Shown here: positions 16,398 to 24,885 of the stretch, in pieces
How the letters are laid out: each line of letters opens with the position of its first letter
How positions within the stretch are numbered: position 1 is the stretch's first letter
Program-made: the position numbers and the translations under genes
Notes under the pieces: model-generated
What the model was told of the DNA's origin: nothing
Seen by the model: the letters and a program-made list of their open reading frames with translations, nothing else
The model's database searches: none
DNA from: Coriobacteriaceae bacterium AF45-21
GTDB taxonomy: Bacteria > Actinomycetota > Coriobacteriia > Coriobacteriales > Coriobacteriaceae
NCBI GenBank assembly: GCA_027682925.1
Contig: JAQCYU010000030.1
Location: forward strand, 1-26,594
DNA length: 26,594 bases
Reading direction: 5' to 3'

Positions 16398-17096
16398 ATG
16401 GCGTTCCCAATTCGCAAAGGTGTTGCGCGCTCCTTGCGTTGCATGGTCGCGGCCATTTTCTGCGTGGTCACGCTCGCTGTTCCCGCCCGTGCGTTTGCCG
16501 ATACTCTCGCGATTGCCTATGACGGAAATGCGCGCCAGCTGACGGTCTCGGGGGCGACGGGCTCCTCGGGGGAGCCCGATCTGTTTCCCGCCTTTAAAGG
16601 TCTAATGCCCGGCGATGTGCGCGAGCAGCAGATTGAGGTTCGTGCCACGGGTGTAAAGTCCCAGGTACGCGTGTTTGTGCGGGCCGTTGTCGATCACGAG
16701 ACGGCACGCCAGCTGTCGCCCATTACCTTAACGGCGTCGGCGGGCGATGCGTCTGCCGGTTGGCTCCAGACGGGAACGCCGGGCAGCGTGTTCGCCTATC
16801 CCACGCAGGTCGCAACGTTTACGAGCGATGGCAGCACGGTGCTCAATTTGCAACTAAGTGTCCCGACGTCGGTGGGCAACGAGCTTGCCGACGCAAGCAA
16901 GACCATCCGCTGGGAAATCACCGCCGAGGACGATGGCGAGAAGATTCCCGTACAACCTGTTGGCAGTAAGAGCCCCGGTCTGTTTGGCCTGGCGGCAACC
17001 GGCGACAGCACGCTCGCATTGCTCTTGGTGTTGCTGACGCTTGCAATCATTGCTTTCATGGCCGTGCTGCTTTTATCCCGGAGGGATAAGCGCTAG
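16398..17096 (+). CDS. LAATG-anchored surface protein closing the SipW operon
   Basis: A 232-residue protein with a conventional signal peptide (cleavage near ARAFA-D, about residue 33), a beta-rich extracellular region without recognisable domain, then LAATGD, a hydrophobic helix of about 24 residues and the tail SRRDKR. LAXTG plus helix plus basic tail is a cell-wall sorting signal. The ATG at 16398 has GGAGGTG nearby and begins two bases after the previous stop; longer in-frame starts would overlap that gene. It differs from the other small proteins here in lacking the SipW-type signal, so it is probably cut by the ordinary signal peptidase and anchored by sortase. It is the natural candidate for attaching the secreted TasA-like proteins and giant adhesin to the wall. 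Confidence 0.85.
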   Translation: MAFPIRKGVARSLRCMVAAIFCVVTLAVPARAFADTLAIAYDGNARQLTVSGATGSSGEPDLFPAFKGLMPGDVREQQIEVRATGVKSQVRVFVRAVVDHETARQLSPITLTASAGDASAGWLQTGTPGSVFAYPTQVATFTSDGSTVLNLQLSVPTSVGNELADASKTIRWEITAEDDGEKIPVQPVGSKSPGLFGLAATGDSTLALLLVLLTLAIIAFMAVLLLSRRDKR

Positions 17097-17115
17097 GTCC
17101 ATCTTCTAAATGCTT

Positions 17116-17241
17116 CGCCCTCCCGGGCGGCGGGCACGAAGTTCCCTGCTCTACAGTCCTGCGCAAAGGAAGCCACATTAAGTGGCCTTCCTTTGCGTGC
17201 GGAACTCGCGATGAACTTCGTGCCCGCCGCCCGGGAGGGCG
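17116..17241 (+). repeat. Nested palindromic element A
   Basis: Outer arms of 29 bases (17116-17144 and 17213-17241, core CCCGGGCGGCGGGCACGAAG) pair perfectly. Inside is a second hairpin: 17162-17176 with 17182-17197 around the loop ATTAA (CGCAAAGGAAGCCAC / GTGGCCTTCCTTTGCG, one bulge). It begins 20 bases after the SipW-operon stop codon and may end that transcript, though no T-run follows. Confidence 0.8.
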
Positions 17242-17318
17242 TCCCTTTGTTGATGGAAGGACTTATAAGCGGATATTCCATGTCCGGATATATTCAGAGC
17301 GGGATGGGCTTTCCGAAT
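17236..17318 (+). repeat. Dispersed intergenic repeat, copy 2
   Basis: Second copy of the repeat at 7611-7694, same orientation, overlapping the end of element A by six bases. It keeps GGGATGGG-TTTCCG at its end but lacks the following 62-bp units. Confidence 0.7.
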
Positions 17319-17323
17319 ACAAA

Positions 17324-17346
17324 GAAGGCCACTTAATGTGGCCTTC
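17324..17346. repeat. Palindromic hairpin B
   Basis: GAAGGCCAC, loop TTAAT, GTGGCCTTC: a perfect 9-bp stem. On the minus strand it matches the inner hairpin of element A (loop ATTAA, CAC/GTG closing pairs). Confidence 0.75.
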
Positions 17347-17426
17347 AACTTACATATGTTGCGGATGCTCTCATGGCAAGCCGCGCCTCAACACCGAGGC
17401 GTCTGCTCGGTGGCGCGGAACGTAAG

Positions 17427-17530
17427 GTTCATCGCGAGTTCCGCACGAGCCGGAGAGCACTTAATGTGCTCTCCGTGCGAGCAGGACTGTCCGAGCGAGG
17501 AACCTAGTTCGCGCCGCCCGGGCGGACGAA
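17427..17530 (-). repeat. Palindromic element C, inverted relative of element A
   Basis: On the minus strand this carries the same order of blocks as element A: a CCCGGGCGG palindrome, ACAGTCCTGC, a hairpin with loop ATTAA, and the exact 20-mer GTGCGGAACTCGCGATGAAC (plus strand 17427-17446; in element A at 17197-17216). The hairpin stem (17452-17460 with 17466-17474) is GGAGAGCAC/GTGCTCTCC, different from that in A but still perfectly paired. It lies just beyond the 3' end of the LTA-synthase-like gene and may terminate it. Confidence 0.75.
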
Positions 17531-17547
17531 CCAGGTCGATAGACCCG

Positions 17548-19847
17548 CTACTTGATTTTGGTCGTGCCCGGCGCCAGGTTGGGGTCGGTCTCGTTGGCCT
17601 CGGTCTGGAAGTGCTCGGTGTACACGTTCTTGCCGTCGCGGAACATCTCGTAATACTGCATCTTGGCGTAATCCTCGCGTGCCTTGGTGGCGGCTGCGGC
17701 AGCGGCGTCGTCACCGGTGACGTTGGAGGAAAGCGCCCAGCGCAGGCTGGCGTCCTCGTAGCCACGGAGTTGATGGCGGGCAGCGACTCTCGCAGCGTCA
17801 TGTGCGCTTTCTGGTAGTCGGTCAGCGGGGCGCCGATCAGCTGCATCAGCTGGGTGGACAGGTAGTTGGTAGACAAGTCGTCGACCTCGCTCGTCTGGTC
17901 GCAGCCGGCAACGTCGTAGTTGGCCCAGATGATGTAGTCGGTCTGCCACAGACGCTCCTGGTGGGTGGCGTCGTCCTCGCCGGTAAACCACTTGTCGTTG
18001 AACTTGGACGGGAAGAACGGCTGATGGTCGCCCCAGAACACCACGACCACCTTGCGGTCGAGCTTGCTCAGGGCGTTGAGGAAGTAGCGCAGCGCCTGAT
18101 CGGACTGCTCGATGCACGAGACATACTCGTCGACATCGGAGAGCGTGCCGTCCTCGACGGTCTTGGCGTCCAGGTCGGTCGTGTCGATGTTCAGGTGCAT
18201 CTGCTTGTCGACCGGCAGCAGACCCGTATCGTAGCCCGAGTGGTTCTGCATGGTCACGTCGAAGATAAACTGCGGATCGGCGTTCTGGTCGAGCAGCTCA
18301 AGAATCTTGTCGTAGGTAGCCTGGTCGGTCACCATGCCGCGCAGGGTATCGGCGCCCTGGAAATCGTTGATGGACAGGAACTGGTCAAAGCCAAAGTCCT
18401 TGTAGACGTTCTCGCGGTTCCAGTTGGTCGCGTGGTTGGGGTGCATGGCCGTGGTGGAATATCCGAGCGACTTGAACTGCTCTGCCAGGTTCCCAGTCGT
18501 TTCCATGTTGTAGATGGTGTAGGGGTACACGCCCGAGCCCAGGTTGGCCATGGAGTTGCCGGTCATAAACTCAAACTCGGTATTGGCGGTACCGCCGCCG
18601 TAGGCGCTCACATAGAGCTTGCCGCGACTGAGGCAGTTGGACAGGCTCTTAAAGTACTGCGGACCCTCGTAGCCGGCGCGCATGTTCTGGTAGATCGACA
18701 GATCCGAGAACGTCTCGTTCATGATGGCGATGACCGTGGGCTTCTCGCTGTCGAACTGCTCCTTTGCGGCGGCGCGCTCGTCGCTCTTGGCGGCGTCGGA
18801 CTTGTCGTAGGCCTTGGCGTACTTTTTGAGCGTGGTCTTGGCATCGTCGACGGAGTAGTCGGCGGGTTTGGGCGGCTTGATGGACTGCGCCGCACTAATA
18901 AAGGCAGGCAGGTAGCCCTCGCGCCAGTAGCTCTCGAGCGGACGCCAGGTGTAGACGGTGATGCCGAGGGTGTTGTAGTAGTCGATAAGCGTGACATGCG
19001 CGGTCACGCCGCCCAGGCACAGCACCGCCACGAGCAGGTTGATGAGCAGCATGCGCTTGGCGTTGGCGGCACCCTTTTGACGGTGCGGTGCCACCAGGCC
19101 GGCGTACTCGCATAGCAGCATGGCGATGGCGGTAAAGCCCATGGACAGCACGCAGAACAGCGAGATCGAGAAGGTGTAGCCGTTGCCGGCGACCGCGGCG
19201 GCGGTGGAGATGGCCGAAAGGTCGCCCGGCTGGATGGGCATGGATTTAAACGTGATGACGAAGAACTCGGCAATGCCCAGGACAAAGAGGGCAAAGGCCA
19301 GGACCGCGGCAGCTGCGCCGTGGCGCTGGAATAGGAAGAACAGGCCGGTCATGAGCACGGTGATGATGGCCCACTCGAGCAGGATGCACAGGGGGTAGAC
19401 CCAGGTAAAGTCGTGGTTGGACGAGACCTCCATGCCCAGCAGCGCAAAGACGCCGGCGAGCAGCAGGCACAGGACGGCGGCGACGAGCGGTTTGCCCACA
19501 AAGGCGCCGCGCAGGCGGGCGAGCTTGCCGGTGGGGGCGGGGGCGTCGGCAGAGGCGAACGCAAAGACGCGCGGGGCGAGGCGGTCGCGGGCGATGCTGG
19601 CCCAAGCGCATCCGGTGAGAATGGCGTTGGTCAGGATGAGCATCACAAAGGCGAGCGGCTCGTTTTGAGCGACGAGGCCAATGGCGCCCCAAATGGTCAA
19701 AAAGAGCTGGAACAGGCCGAAGGCGACGCTCCATCCAAGAGCGCTTTTGGCAACGGTGCCCGACTGAGCGCGAATGGCCTTGGCCTCGCGCAAGACAAGG
19801 TAGACGGTCGCCGCAAGACCGACGAGCGAGATGGCGGCAGCGAACAT
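17548..19847 (-). CDS. LTA-synthase-like phosphoglycerol transferase (frameshift near its end)
   Basis: A membrane enzyme of the sulfatase/alkaline-phosphatase fold that moves glycerol-phosphate to a lipid or glycan outside the cell. The N-terminal third has about five or more hydrophobic helices. The extracellular domain has the metal-binding Glu in IAIMNETFSD, the nucleophile region YGGGTANTEFEFMTG (Thr expected), MHPNHATNWNR, and the Asp-His pair in VVFWGDHQPF. The frame breaks near 17766; adding one C to the coding-strand CC gives ...NSRGYEDASLRW... and the proper end ...LAPGTTKIK at 17548, about 766 residues. Without repair the frame runs on into repeat DNA to 17388. The ATG at 19845-19847 is chosen because GAGGAG lies 8 bases upstream; a GTG at 19860 is less likely. 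It is convergent with the SipW operon. The exact polymer made is unknown. Confidence 0.88.
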
Positions 19848-20060
19848 GCTGAGACTCCTCACAAACTAAAACCTACGAAAGCGGGGGTTTACCCGATTGT
19901 TACCAAGATATGCGCTGCATTTGGTGACTGCGCACAACAACCAGCCATAATAACGCGCGTGCGTGGCGGTGTTGCGCAATGTAGCGGCGACCTGCGCGAT
20001 AATGGACGGGAATTACACGGAAACGTAAAGGCTTCTTAAAGAAATGGCGAGGGTAGGGCG

Positions 20061-20932
20061 ATGAGCGAGCAGGTTTGCAAGGCGGACATGGGCAGCGACG
20101 GAGCTGCGGTCGTGGATACATACGGCTATCCGGTCGAGACTACGGGCAACGCGGTGCTGGACATCTTGGAGCATCGCTCGTCTACGCGTGCCTTCGCGCG
20201 TGATGACGATGACCGTCCCGTGGCGGTGACCGACGAACAGCGGGCGGCGATTCTGCATGCGGCGAGCCGTGCGCCGTCGGCAGGCGCCATGATGATGTAT
20301 TCCATCGTGAGCATTCGCGAGCAGGCTACGCTGGACCGTCTGGCCGACCTGTGCGATCACCAGCCATGATCGCCAAGGCGCCCTGGGCACTCATATTTGT
20401 GGTCGATTATGCCAAGTGGATCGATCTGTTTGAGCACGCGGGTTGCTTTGAGCCCGAGTTTGTCGAGCGCACGGGCAAGGCGCCCCGTCGTGCACCGGGT
20501 CTGGGTGACTTTGCCATCGCGGCGCAGGACGCCGTGATCGCCGCGCAAAACGCCGTGGTTGCCGCCGAGGCCCTGGGGCTGGGGAGCTGCTACATCGGTG
20601 ATATCGTCGAAAATGCCGAGGAAGTGGCCGAGCTGCTGGATCTGCCTCCCTATACCATGCCGCTGTCGATGCTCATCATCGGCACGCCCCGCAAGGAGCG
20701 TCCGGCAATCGCGCATCCCGTGGTGAACCTGGTGCACGAGGAGCGTTATTGTCGCGCCGACGCCGCGACGATGGATGCGCAGGTGGCCGAGATGGATGCG
20801 ATGTTTCGCCCGCACGCCCGCGAGGTGGGCGACCGCGTCATCGACATCTACACCCGTAAGCACACGAGCCCCTTTATGGCCGAGATGAGCCGCTCTATGG
20901 AGTGGTGGTTCAAAAACTGGCTCGGAAAATGA
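20061..20932 (+). pseudogene. Nitroreductase family protein (frameshifted)
   Basis: An FMN-dependent NAD(P)H oxidoreductase of the nitroreductase superfamily, about 290 residues when repaired. The first part has the FMN-binding HRSSTRAF and SRAPSAGAM motifs; the second has DAVIAAQNAVVAAEALGLGS and the IGTP strand. The two are joined by adding one C to the CC at 20364-20365 (...DHQPMIAKAPW...). The ATG at 20061 follows GAGGGTAGGG. The ~45-residue C-terminal tail ends in a WWFKNWLG motif. It is divergent from the LTA-synthase-like gene (gap 19848-20060, where no convincing promoter was found) and followed by a hairpin. The substrate is not predictable. Confidence 0.82.
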
Positions 20933-20933
20933 C

Positions 20934-20968
20934 GAATGTGACAAAGGGGGCGTCCCTTTGTCACATTC
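20934..20968. terminator. Perfect 15-bp hairpin after the nitroreductase
   Basis: GAATGTGACAAAGGG and CCCTTTGTCACATTC pair perfectly around a five-base loop, two bases after the stop. There is no T-run, so it is a likely but atypical terminator. Confidence 0.6.
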
Positions 20969-21050
20969 CATATCGCCGCGGTGGCCTAAAGGCCGCATAA
21001 ATGTTTATCTAGCTGGGAAAACGGTGCCATTAAAATATGGGCTGATTACA

Positions 21051-21056
21051 TATAAT
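21051..21056 (+). promoter_or_regulatory. Candidate -10 box of kup
   Basis: A perfect TATAAT lies 36 bases before the start codon, implying a leader of about 30 bases. No -35 box better than CATTAA (17-base spacing) is seen. The leader is too short for a c-di-AMP (ydaO-type) riboswitch. Confidence 0.4.
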
Positions 21057-21091
21057 CCCGTCGAACGTTAAAATTGGGAGGAAACCGGCTT

Positions 21092-23119
21092 ATGGAACAA
21101 AAGGCCAAGGAGGCAGCTTCGCACGCTGCGATTCCTGTGAGCATCTCGGCGATGCTCGTCACGCTGGGCGTGGTGTACGGCGATATCGGCACCAGCCCTA
21201 TGTATGTAACTAAGGCGCTCGTTGCCGGCAACGGCGGCATCGGAAGCGTCACGCAGGAGTTCGTGCTCGGCGCGCTCTCCCTTGTCGTGTGGACGGTCAC
21301 GCTGCTGACGACCGTCAAGTACGTGCTGATCTCGCTGCGCGCCGACAACCACGGCGAGGGCGGCATCTTTGCCCTGTACAGCCTGGTCAAGCGCTGCGGC
21401 AAGTGGCTCATCATCCCCGCCATGCTGGGCGGCGCGGCGCTCCTCGCCGACGGCATCCTGACGCCTGCCGTTACCGTCACCACGGCCATCGAGGGCCTGC
21501 GCACCATCCCGGCGGTCCATGCCGTGCTCGGTGACGACCAGGGTCGTGTCGTCGCCATCACGCTTGCCATCATCATCGCGCTCTTCTTGGTGCAGCGCAT
21601 CGGCACGGCCAAGATCGGTCACGCCTTCGGCCCCATCATGACGCTGTGGTTTTTGTTCCTGGGCGGCACGGGCCTGTTCTTTGTCTGCCAGTATCCCGCG
21701 GTGCTGCTGTGCCTCAACCCGTTGCGTGGCATCGCTTTTCTGCTGAGCCCCAACAACCACGCGGGCATCATGATTCTGGGCAGCTGCTTCCTTGCCACCA
21801 CCGGTGCCGAGGCGCTCTACTCCGACATGGGCCATGTGGGCCGCGGCAACATCTACGCCACCTGGCCGTTCGTTAAGTGCTGCCTGCTGCTGTCCTACAT
21901 GGGCCAGGGCGCGTGGCTTATCAACAACGCCGGCAACCCGGAGCTCATGGGTATCGCCGACCTCAACCCCTTCTACCAGATGCTCGCCCCGGGTCTGCGC
22001 CCCTTTGCCGTCGGCCTTTCCACCGTCGCGGCCATCATCGCCTCGCAGGCGCTCATCACCGGCGCATTCTCGCTGGTGTCCGAGGCCAGCCGCCTGGACC
22101 TCATGCCGCATATGCAGGTCTTCTATCCTGCCGAGACCAAGGGCCAGCTCTACATCCCCATGGTCAACAACGTCATGCTTGTCGGCTGCGTCATCGTGGT
22201 GCTGCTGTTCCAGAACTCGGCTCATATGGAAGCCGCCTACGGCCTTGCCATTACGCTGACTATGATGTGCACCACGCTGCTGCTCTTCTTCTACCTGCAC
22301 GAGGAGCGCAATCTCAAGGTCGCGCCGTGGATCTTTGCTGCCTTCTTCCTTTTGCTCGAGGGTTTCTTCTTTGTGAGCTCGCTCACCAAGTTCTTCCACG
22401 GCGGCTACTTCACCATCCTTATGGCTGCACTCATCATGGGCATTATGGTGTGCTGGTACAACGGCACGGCGGTCGAGCAACGTCAGTTTACGCTGCTGCC
22501 GCTGCGCAGCTATCTGCCGCAGCTCAAGCGCCTGCGCGACGACGACCGCTACGAGCTCATGAGCGACAATATCGTGTACCTGACCAAGGACACCAACACC
22601 GACTATATCGACCGCGATATCGTCTACTCGATTTTGGATAAGCACCCCAAGCGCGCTCGTGCCTGGTGGTTCGTGAATGTCGAGACCATGGAGGAGCCGC
22701 ATACCTTTGCCTACTCGGTCGAGACGTTCGGCACCGACTACGTGTTCCGCGTGCATCTGTATCTGGGCTACAAGATCAACCAGCGCGTCAATGCTTACCT
22801 GCGTCAGGTTGTTCAGGATCTGGCTGCCAGCGGCGAGCTGCCGGCGCAGACGCATGACTACTCGGTCTACAAGGACCCGGGCAACATCGGTACGTTTAAG
22901 TTCGTCATGATCCGCAAGCTGCTGGCGCCCGAAAGCGACGTGGAGCCCAGCGAGCGTACGGCCATCACGCTCAAGTACATCATCCGCCGCGCCGCCGGCA
23001 CGCCTGCGCGCTGGTACGGCCTGGAGAACTCCAACGTGAGCTTTGAGTACGTGCCGCTGTTCACCAAGTTTAAGGCCGTGAGCAAGATGCAGCGCCTGGC
23101 TCCCGACGAGCGTCCGTAG
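21092..23119 (+). CDS. kup: Kup-type potassium transporter
   Basis: A 675-residue K+ uptake protein (K+/H+ symport) of the KUP/HAK/KT family in the cytoplasmic membrane. The N-terminal signature GVVYGDIGTSPMY is intact, followed by LRADNHGEGGIFALYSL, the LLADGILTPAVTVTTAIEG stretch and about 12 membrane helices, and a soluble C-terminal domain of about 180 residues. The length matches the family. The ATG at 21092 has GGGAGGA 9 bases upstream; the in-frame TTG at 21074 is rejected. The gene lies upstream of a KdpDE-like pair, suggesting one potassium-homeostasis block, though a terminator separates them. Confidence 0.95.
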   Translation: MEQKAKEAASHAAIPVSISAMLVTLGVVYGDIGTSPMYVTKALVAGNGGIGSVTQEFVLGALSLVVWTVTLLTTVKYVLISLRADNHGEGGIFALYSLVKRCGKWLIIPAMLGGAALLADGILTPAVTVTTAIEGLRTIPAVHAVLGDDQGRVVAITLAIIIALFLVQRIGTAKIGHAFGPIMTLWFLFLGGTGLFFVCQYPAVLLCLNPLRGIAFLLSPNNHAGIMILGSCFLATTGAEALYSDMGHVGRGNIYATWPFVKCCLLLSYMGQGAWLINNAGNPELMGIADLNPFYQMLAPGLRPFAVGLSTVAAIIASQALITGAFSLVSEASRLDLMPHMQVFYPAETKGQLYIPMVNNVMLVGCVIVVLLFQNSAHMEAAYGLAITLTMMCTTLLLFFYLHEERNLKVAPWIFAAFFLLLEGFFFVSSLTKFFHGGYFTILMAALIMGIMVCWYNGTAVEQRQFTLLPLRSYLPQLKRLRDDDRYELMSDNIVYLTKDTNTDYIDRDIVYSILDKHPKRARAWWFVNVETMEEPHTFAYSVETFGTDYVFRVHLYLGYKINQRVNAYLRQVVQDLAASGELPAQTHDYSVYKDPGNIGTFKFVMIRKLLAPESDVEPSERTAITLKYIIRRAAGTPARWYGLENSNVSFEYVPLFTKFKAVSKMQRLAPDERP

Positions 23120-23171
23120 TCGACGTCTGCTGTTTGTCTAGCGACCGCAGGCTGCAAAGGCTATACACTTG

Positions 23172-23230
23172 AAACCACCACAAGGAGGCCACCACCGCAA
23201 AGGTGTCAGTCCCCTTTGTGGTGGTTTTTG
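23172..23230 (+). terminator. Terminator with two competing hairpins between kup and kdpD
   Basis: CCACCGCAAAGG (23192-23203) pairs with CCTTTGTGGTGG (23213-23224) and is followed by TTTTTGTTTTT, a strong terminator. The same right arm can pair even better with AAACCACCACAA (23172-23183), using 23216-23227. The two pairings exclude each other. Confidence 0.7.
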
Positions 23231-23255
23231 TTTTTGAGAGAGGGGCGGGGCGCTG

Positions 23256-24881
23256 ATGGACGTCCGTGCGGACGGCGATATTGCCGAGAACTTTTGGTGG
23301 CGGCGTACAACGCTGACGCGTCGCAGTCCTCTGTATGACGCCTGCGTATCGGCGGGGCTGCTAGCCGCGGCGACGATTGTGGGCGCGCTGCTCGACCATC
23401 CGGGGCTCGCGCCGAGCATCATGATCGTCTATGTGTTTGCCGTGCAGCTGTGCGCTTTCTTTACCTGGAGCCGCCTGTACTGCCTGCTGAGCTCGGCTGC
23501 CGCCGTGGCGCTCTACAACTTCTTGTTTGTCGACCCGCGCTACGCGCTGTCGTTTATCGACCGCGTCTATCCCGGCATGTTCTTTATCATGTTTGCGGTC
23601 TCGCTCGTATCGAGCTCGATCGCGCTGGCCCTGCGCCGCGCCTTGGCGCAGGCCGCCGCCAGCGACCGTCGCACGCAGATGGTGCTCGAGACCAACCGCA
23701 TGCTGCAGCGGTGTGGCGATCAGCAACAGATTGTGCACGCTATGGCAACGCAGCTGGCGCGTCTTTCGGACTGTCCGGTCGTGTGGTATAGCGCCGATGC
23801 CGATAACGATGACCTGCTGCCGCGCACGACGTACACGGCCGTGGGCGATGCCGCGCCGGTACACCAGCTGGCGCCGCAGATGCCGCCGCGGCTCTCGGCG
23901 TCCGCCTATGTGGGAACGCCGCTCGATGCCACCTATGGCGCCTCGGCGTTCTACGGCATATACCTGACCGTGCGCTCGGGCGATACCATGGTGCGCGCAG
24001 GCGATCCTGCCTCGGTGGTGGGGGTGTTCGCCATTGTCGCCGAGCCCGATGCGCTGACGCCCGAGGAGCGGACGCTTGCCGATGCCATCGTGAGCGAAGG
24101 CGAGCTGGCGCTCGATCGCGCCCGCGCCATGGAGGCTCGCGAGGAAGCGGCGGTGCTCGCCAAAAACGAACAGCTGCGTGCCAACTTGCTGCGCTCCATC
24201 TCGCACGACCTGCGCACGCCGCTTACCAGTATTTCGGGTAATGCCGATGTGCTGCTCGACCAGGGCTCGACCGGCACGGCCGTGCTCGACGACCAGACAC
24301 GCCGCGGCCTGCTGCTATCCATTCGCTCGGATGCGCTGTGGCTCAACGCCACCGTCGAGAACCTGCTTGCCATCACCAAGCTCGAGGGTGGCGGTATGCA
24401 CCTGTCGACCACGCTCGAGCTCATGGACGATATCGTCGAGGAGGCGCTGCGTCACGTAAATCCGGCCGTGCGCGAGCACGACCTTAAGGTGGTGGCGTGC
24501 GATGAGCCGGCGCTCGTCAACGTCGACGCGCGCCTGATGGTGCAGCTGGTGGTCAATCTGGTGAACAATGCCATCGCCTATACGCCTGCGGGCTCGCATA
24601 TCGTGATCTCGATTGGCGTCCATGATGGATACGTGGCGTGCTCGGTGGCCGATGACGGCCGGGGCATTGCGCCCGAGGACCGCGAGCGAATCTTTGAGTC
24701 GTTCTACACCGCCAACCATGGCCTGGCCGACAGCTGCCGCAGTGTGGGCTTGGGGCTTTCGCTCTGCCGCTCCATTGCGCTGGCACATGGCGGTAGCATA
24801 GAGGTTGCCGCGGCGGACTCGCACGGTTCGGTCTTTACGATTGAGCTTCCCGCCGCCGACGTTTCGTTTGATAAGGAGTAG
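23256..24881 (+). CDS. kdpD: KdpD-like sensor histidine kinase without the N-terminal KdpD domain
   Basis: A 541-residue membrane histidine kinase. About four membrane helices (residues ~28-125) match the KdpD membrane domain (DUF4118), followed by a GAF-like region, a HisKA domain with SISHDLRTPLTS (phospho-acceptor His about residue 317), an N-box (LVNNAIAYTP), G1 (DDGRGIAPED) and G2 (GLGLSLCRS). Typical KdpD has about 900 residues because of N-terminal KdpD and universal-stress-protein domains that sense K+ or c-di-AMP; these are missing here. The ATG at 23256 follows a GAGAGGGG stretch. The KdpE-like regulator starts four bases after its stop. Confidence 0.88.
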   Translation: MDVRADGDIAENFWWRRTTLTRRSPLYDACVSAGLLAAATIVGALLDHPGLAPSIMIVYVFAVQLCAFFTWSRLYCLLSSAAAVALYNFLFVDPRYALSFIDRVYPGMFFIMFAVSLVSSSIALALRRALAQAAASDRRTQMVLETNRMLQRCGDQQQIVHAMATQLARLSDCPVVWYSADADNDDLLPRTTYTAVGDAAPVHQLAPQMPPRLSASAYVGTPLDATYGASAFYGIYLTVRSGDTMVRAGDPASVVGVFAIVAEPDALTPEERTLADAIVSEGELALDRARAMEAREEAAVLAKNEQLRANLLRSISHDLRTPLTSISGNADVLLDQGSTGTAVLDDQTRRGLLLSIRSDALWLNATVENLLAITKLEGGGMHLSTTLELMDDIVEEALRHVNPAVREHDLKVVACDEPALVNVDARLMVQLVVNLVNNAIAYTPAGSHIVISIGVHDGYVACSVADDGRGIAPEDRERIFESFYTANHGLADSCRSVGLGLSLCRSIALAHGGSIEVAAADSHGSVFTIELPAADVSFDKE

Positions 24882-24885
24882 CGCT

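Noticed and set aside
17116..17530. Insertion sequence or miniature transposon with target-site duplications
   Set aside because: The palindromes are there, but I see no transposase and no convincing direct target duplications around each element; a repeat or RNA element fits better for now.
17388..17547. Extended C-terminus of the LTA-synthase-like protein reading into the repeats
   Set aside because: These codons arise only after the frameshift; the repaired frame ends at 17548 with a sensible C-terminus, and the sequence beyond is palindromic repeat DNA.
17802..19115. Plus-strand open frame opposite the LTA-synthase-like gene
   Set aside because: Repetitive Val/Gly/Leu-rich shadow translation; the other strand carries the metal-binding motifs of a known family.
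20990..21091. c-di-AMP riboswitch (ydaO type) before kup
   Set aside because: The gap from the TATAAT to the start codon is only about 36 bases and I see none of the conserved helices; too short for that class.
21068..22855. Minus-strand open frame of nearly 600 codons opposite kup
   Set aside because: Antisense to the clear Kup protein; its composition (Asp/His/Arg/Ala) is typical of a reverse frame.
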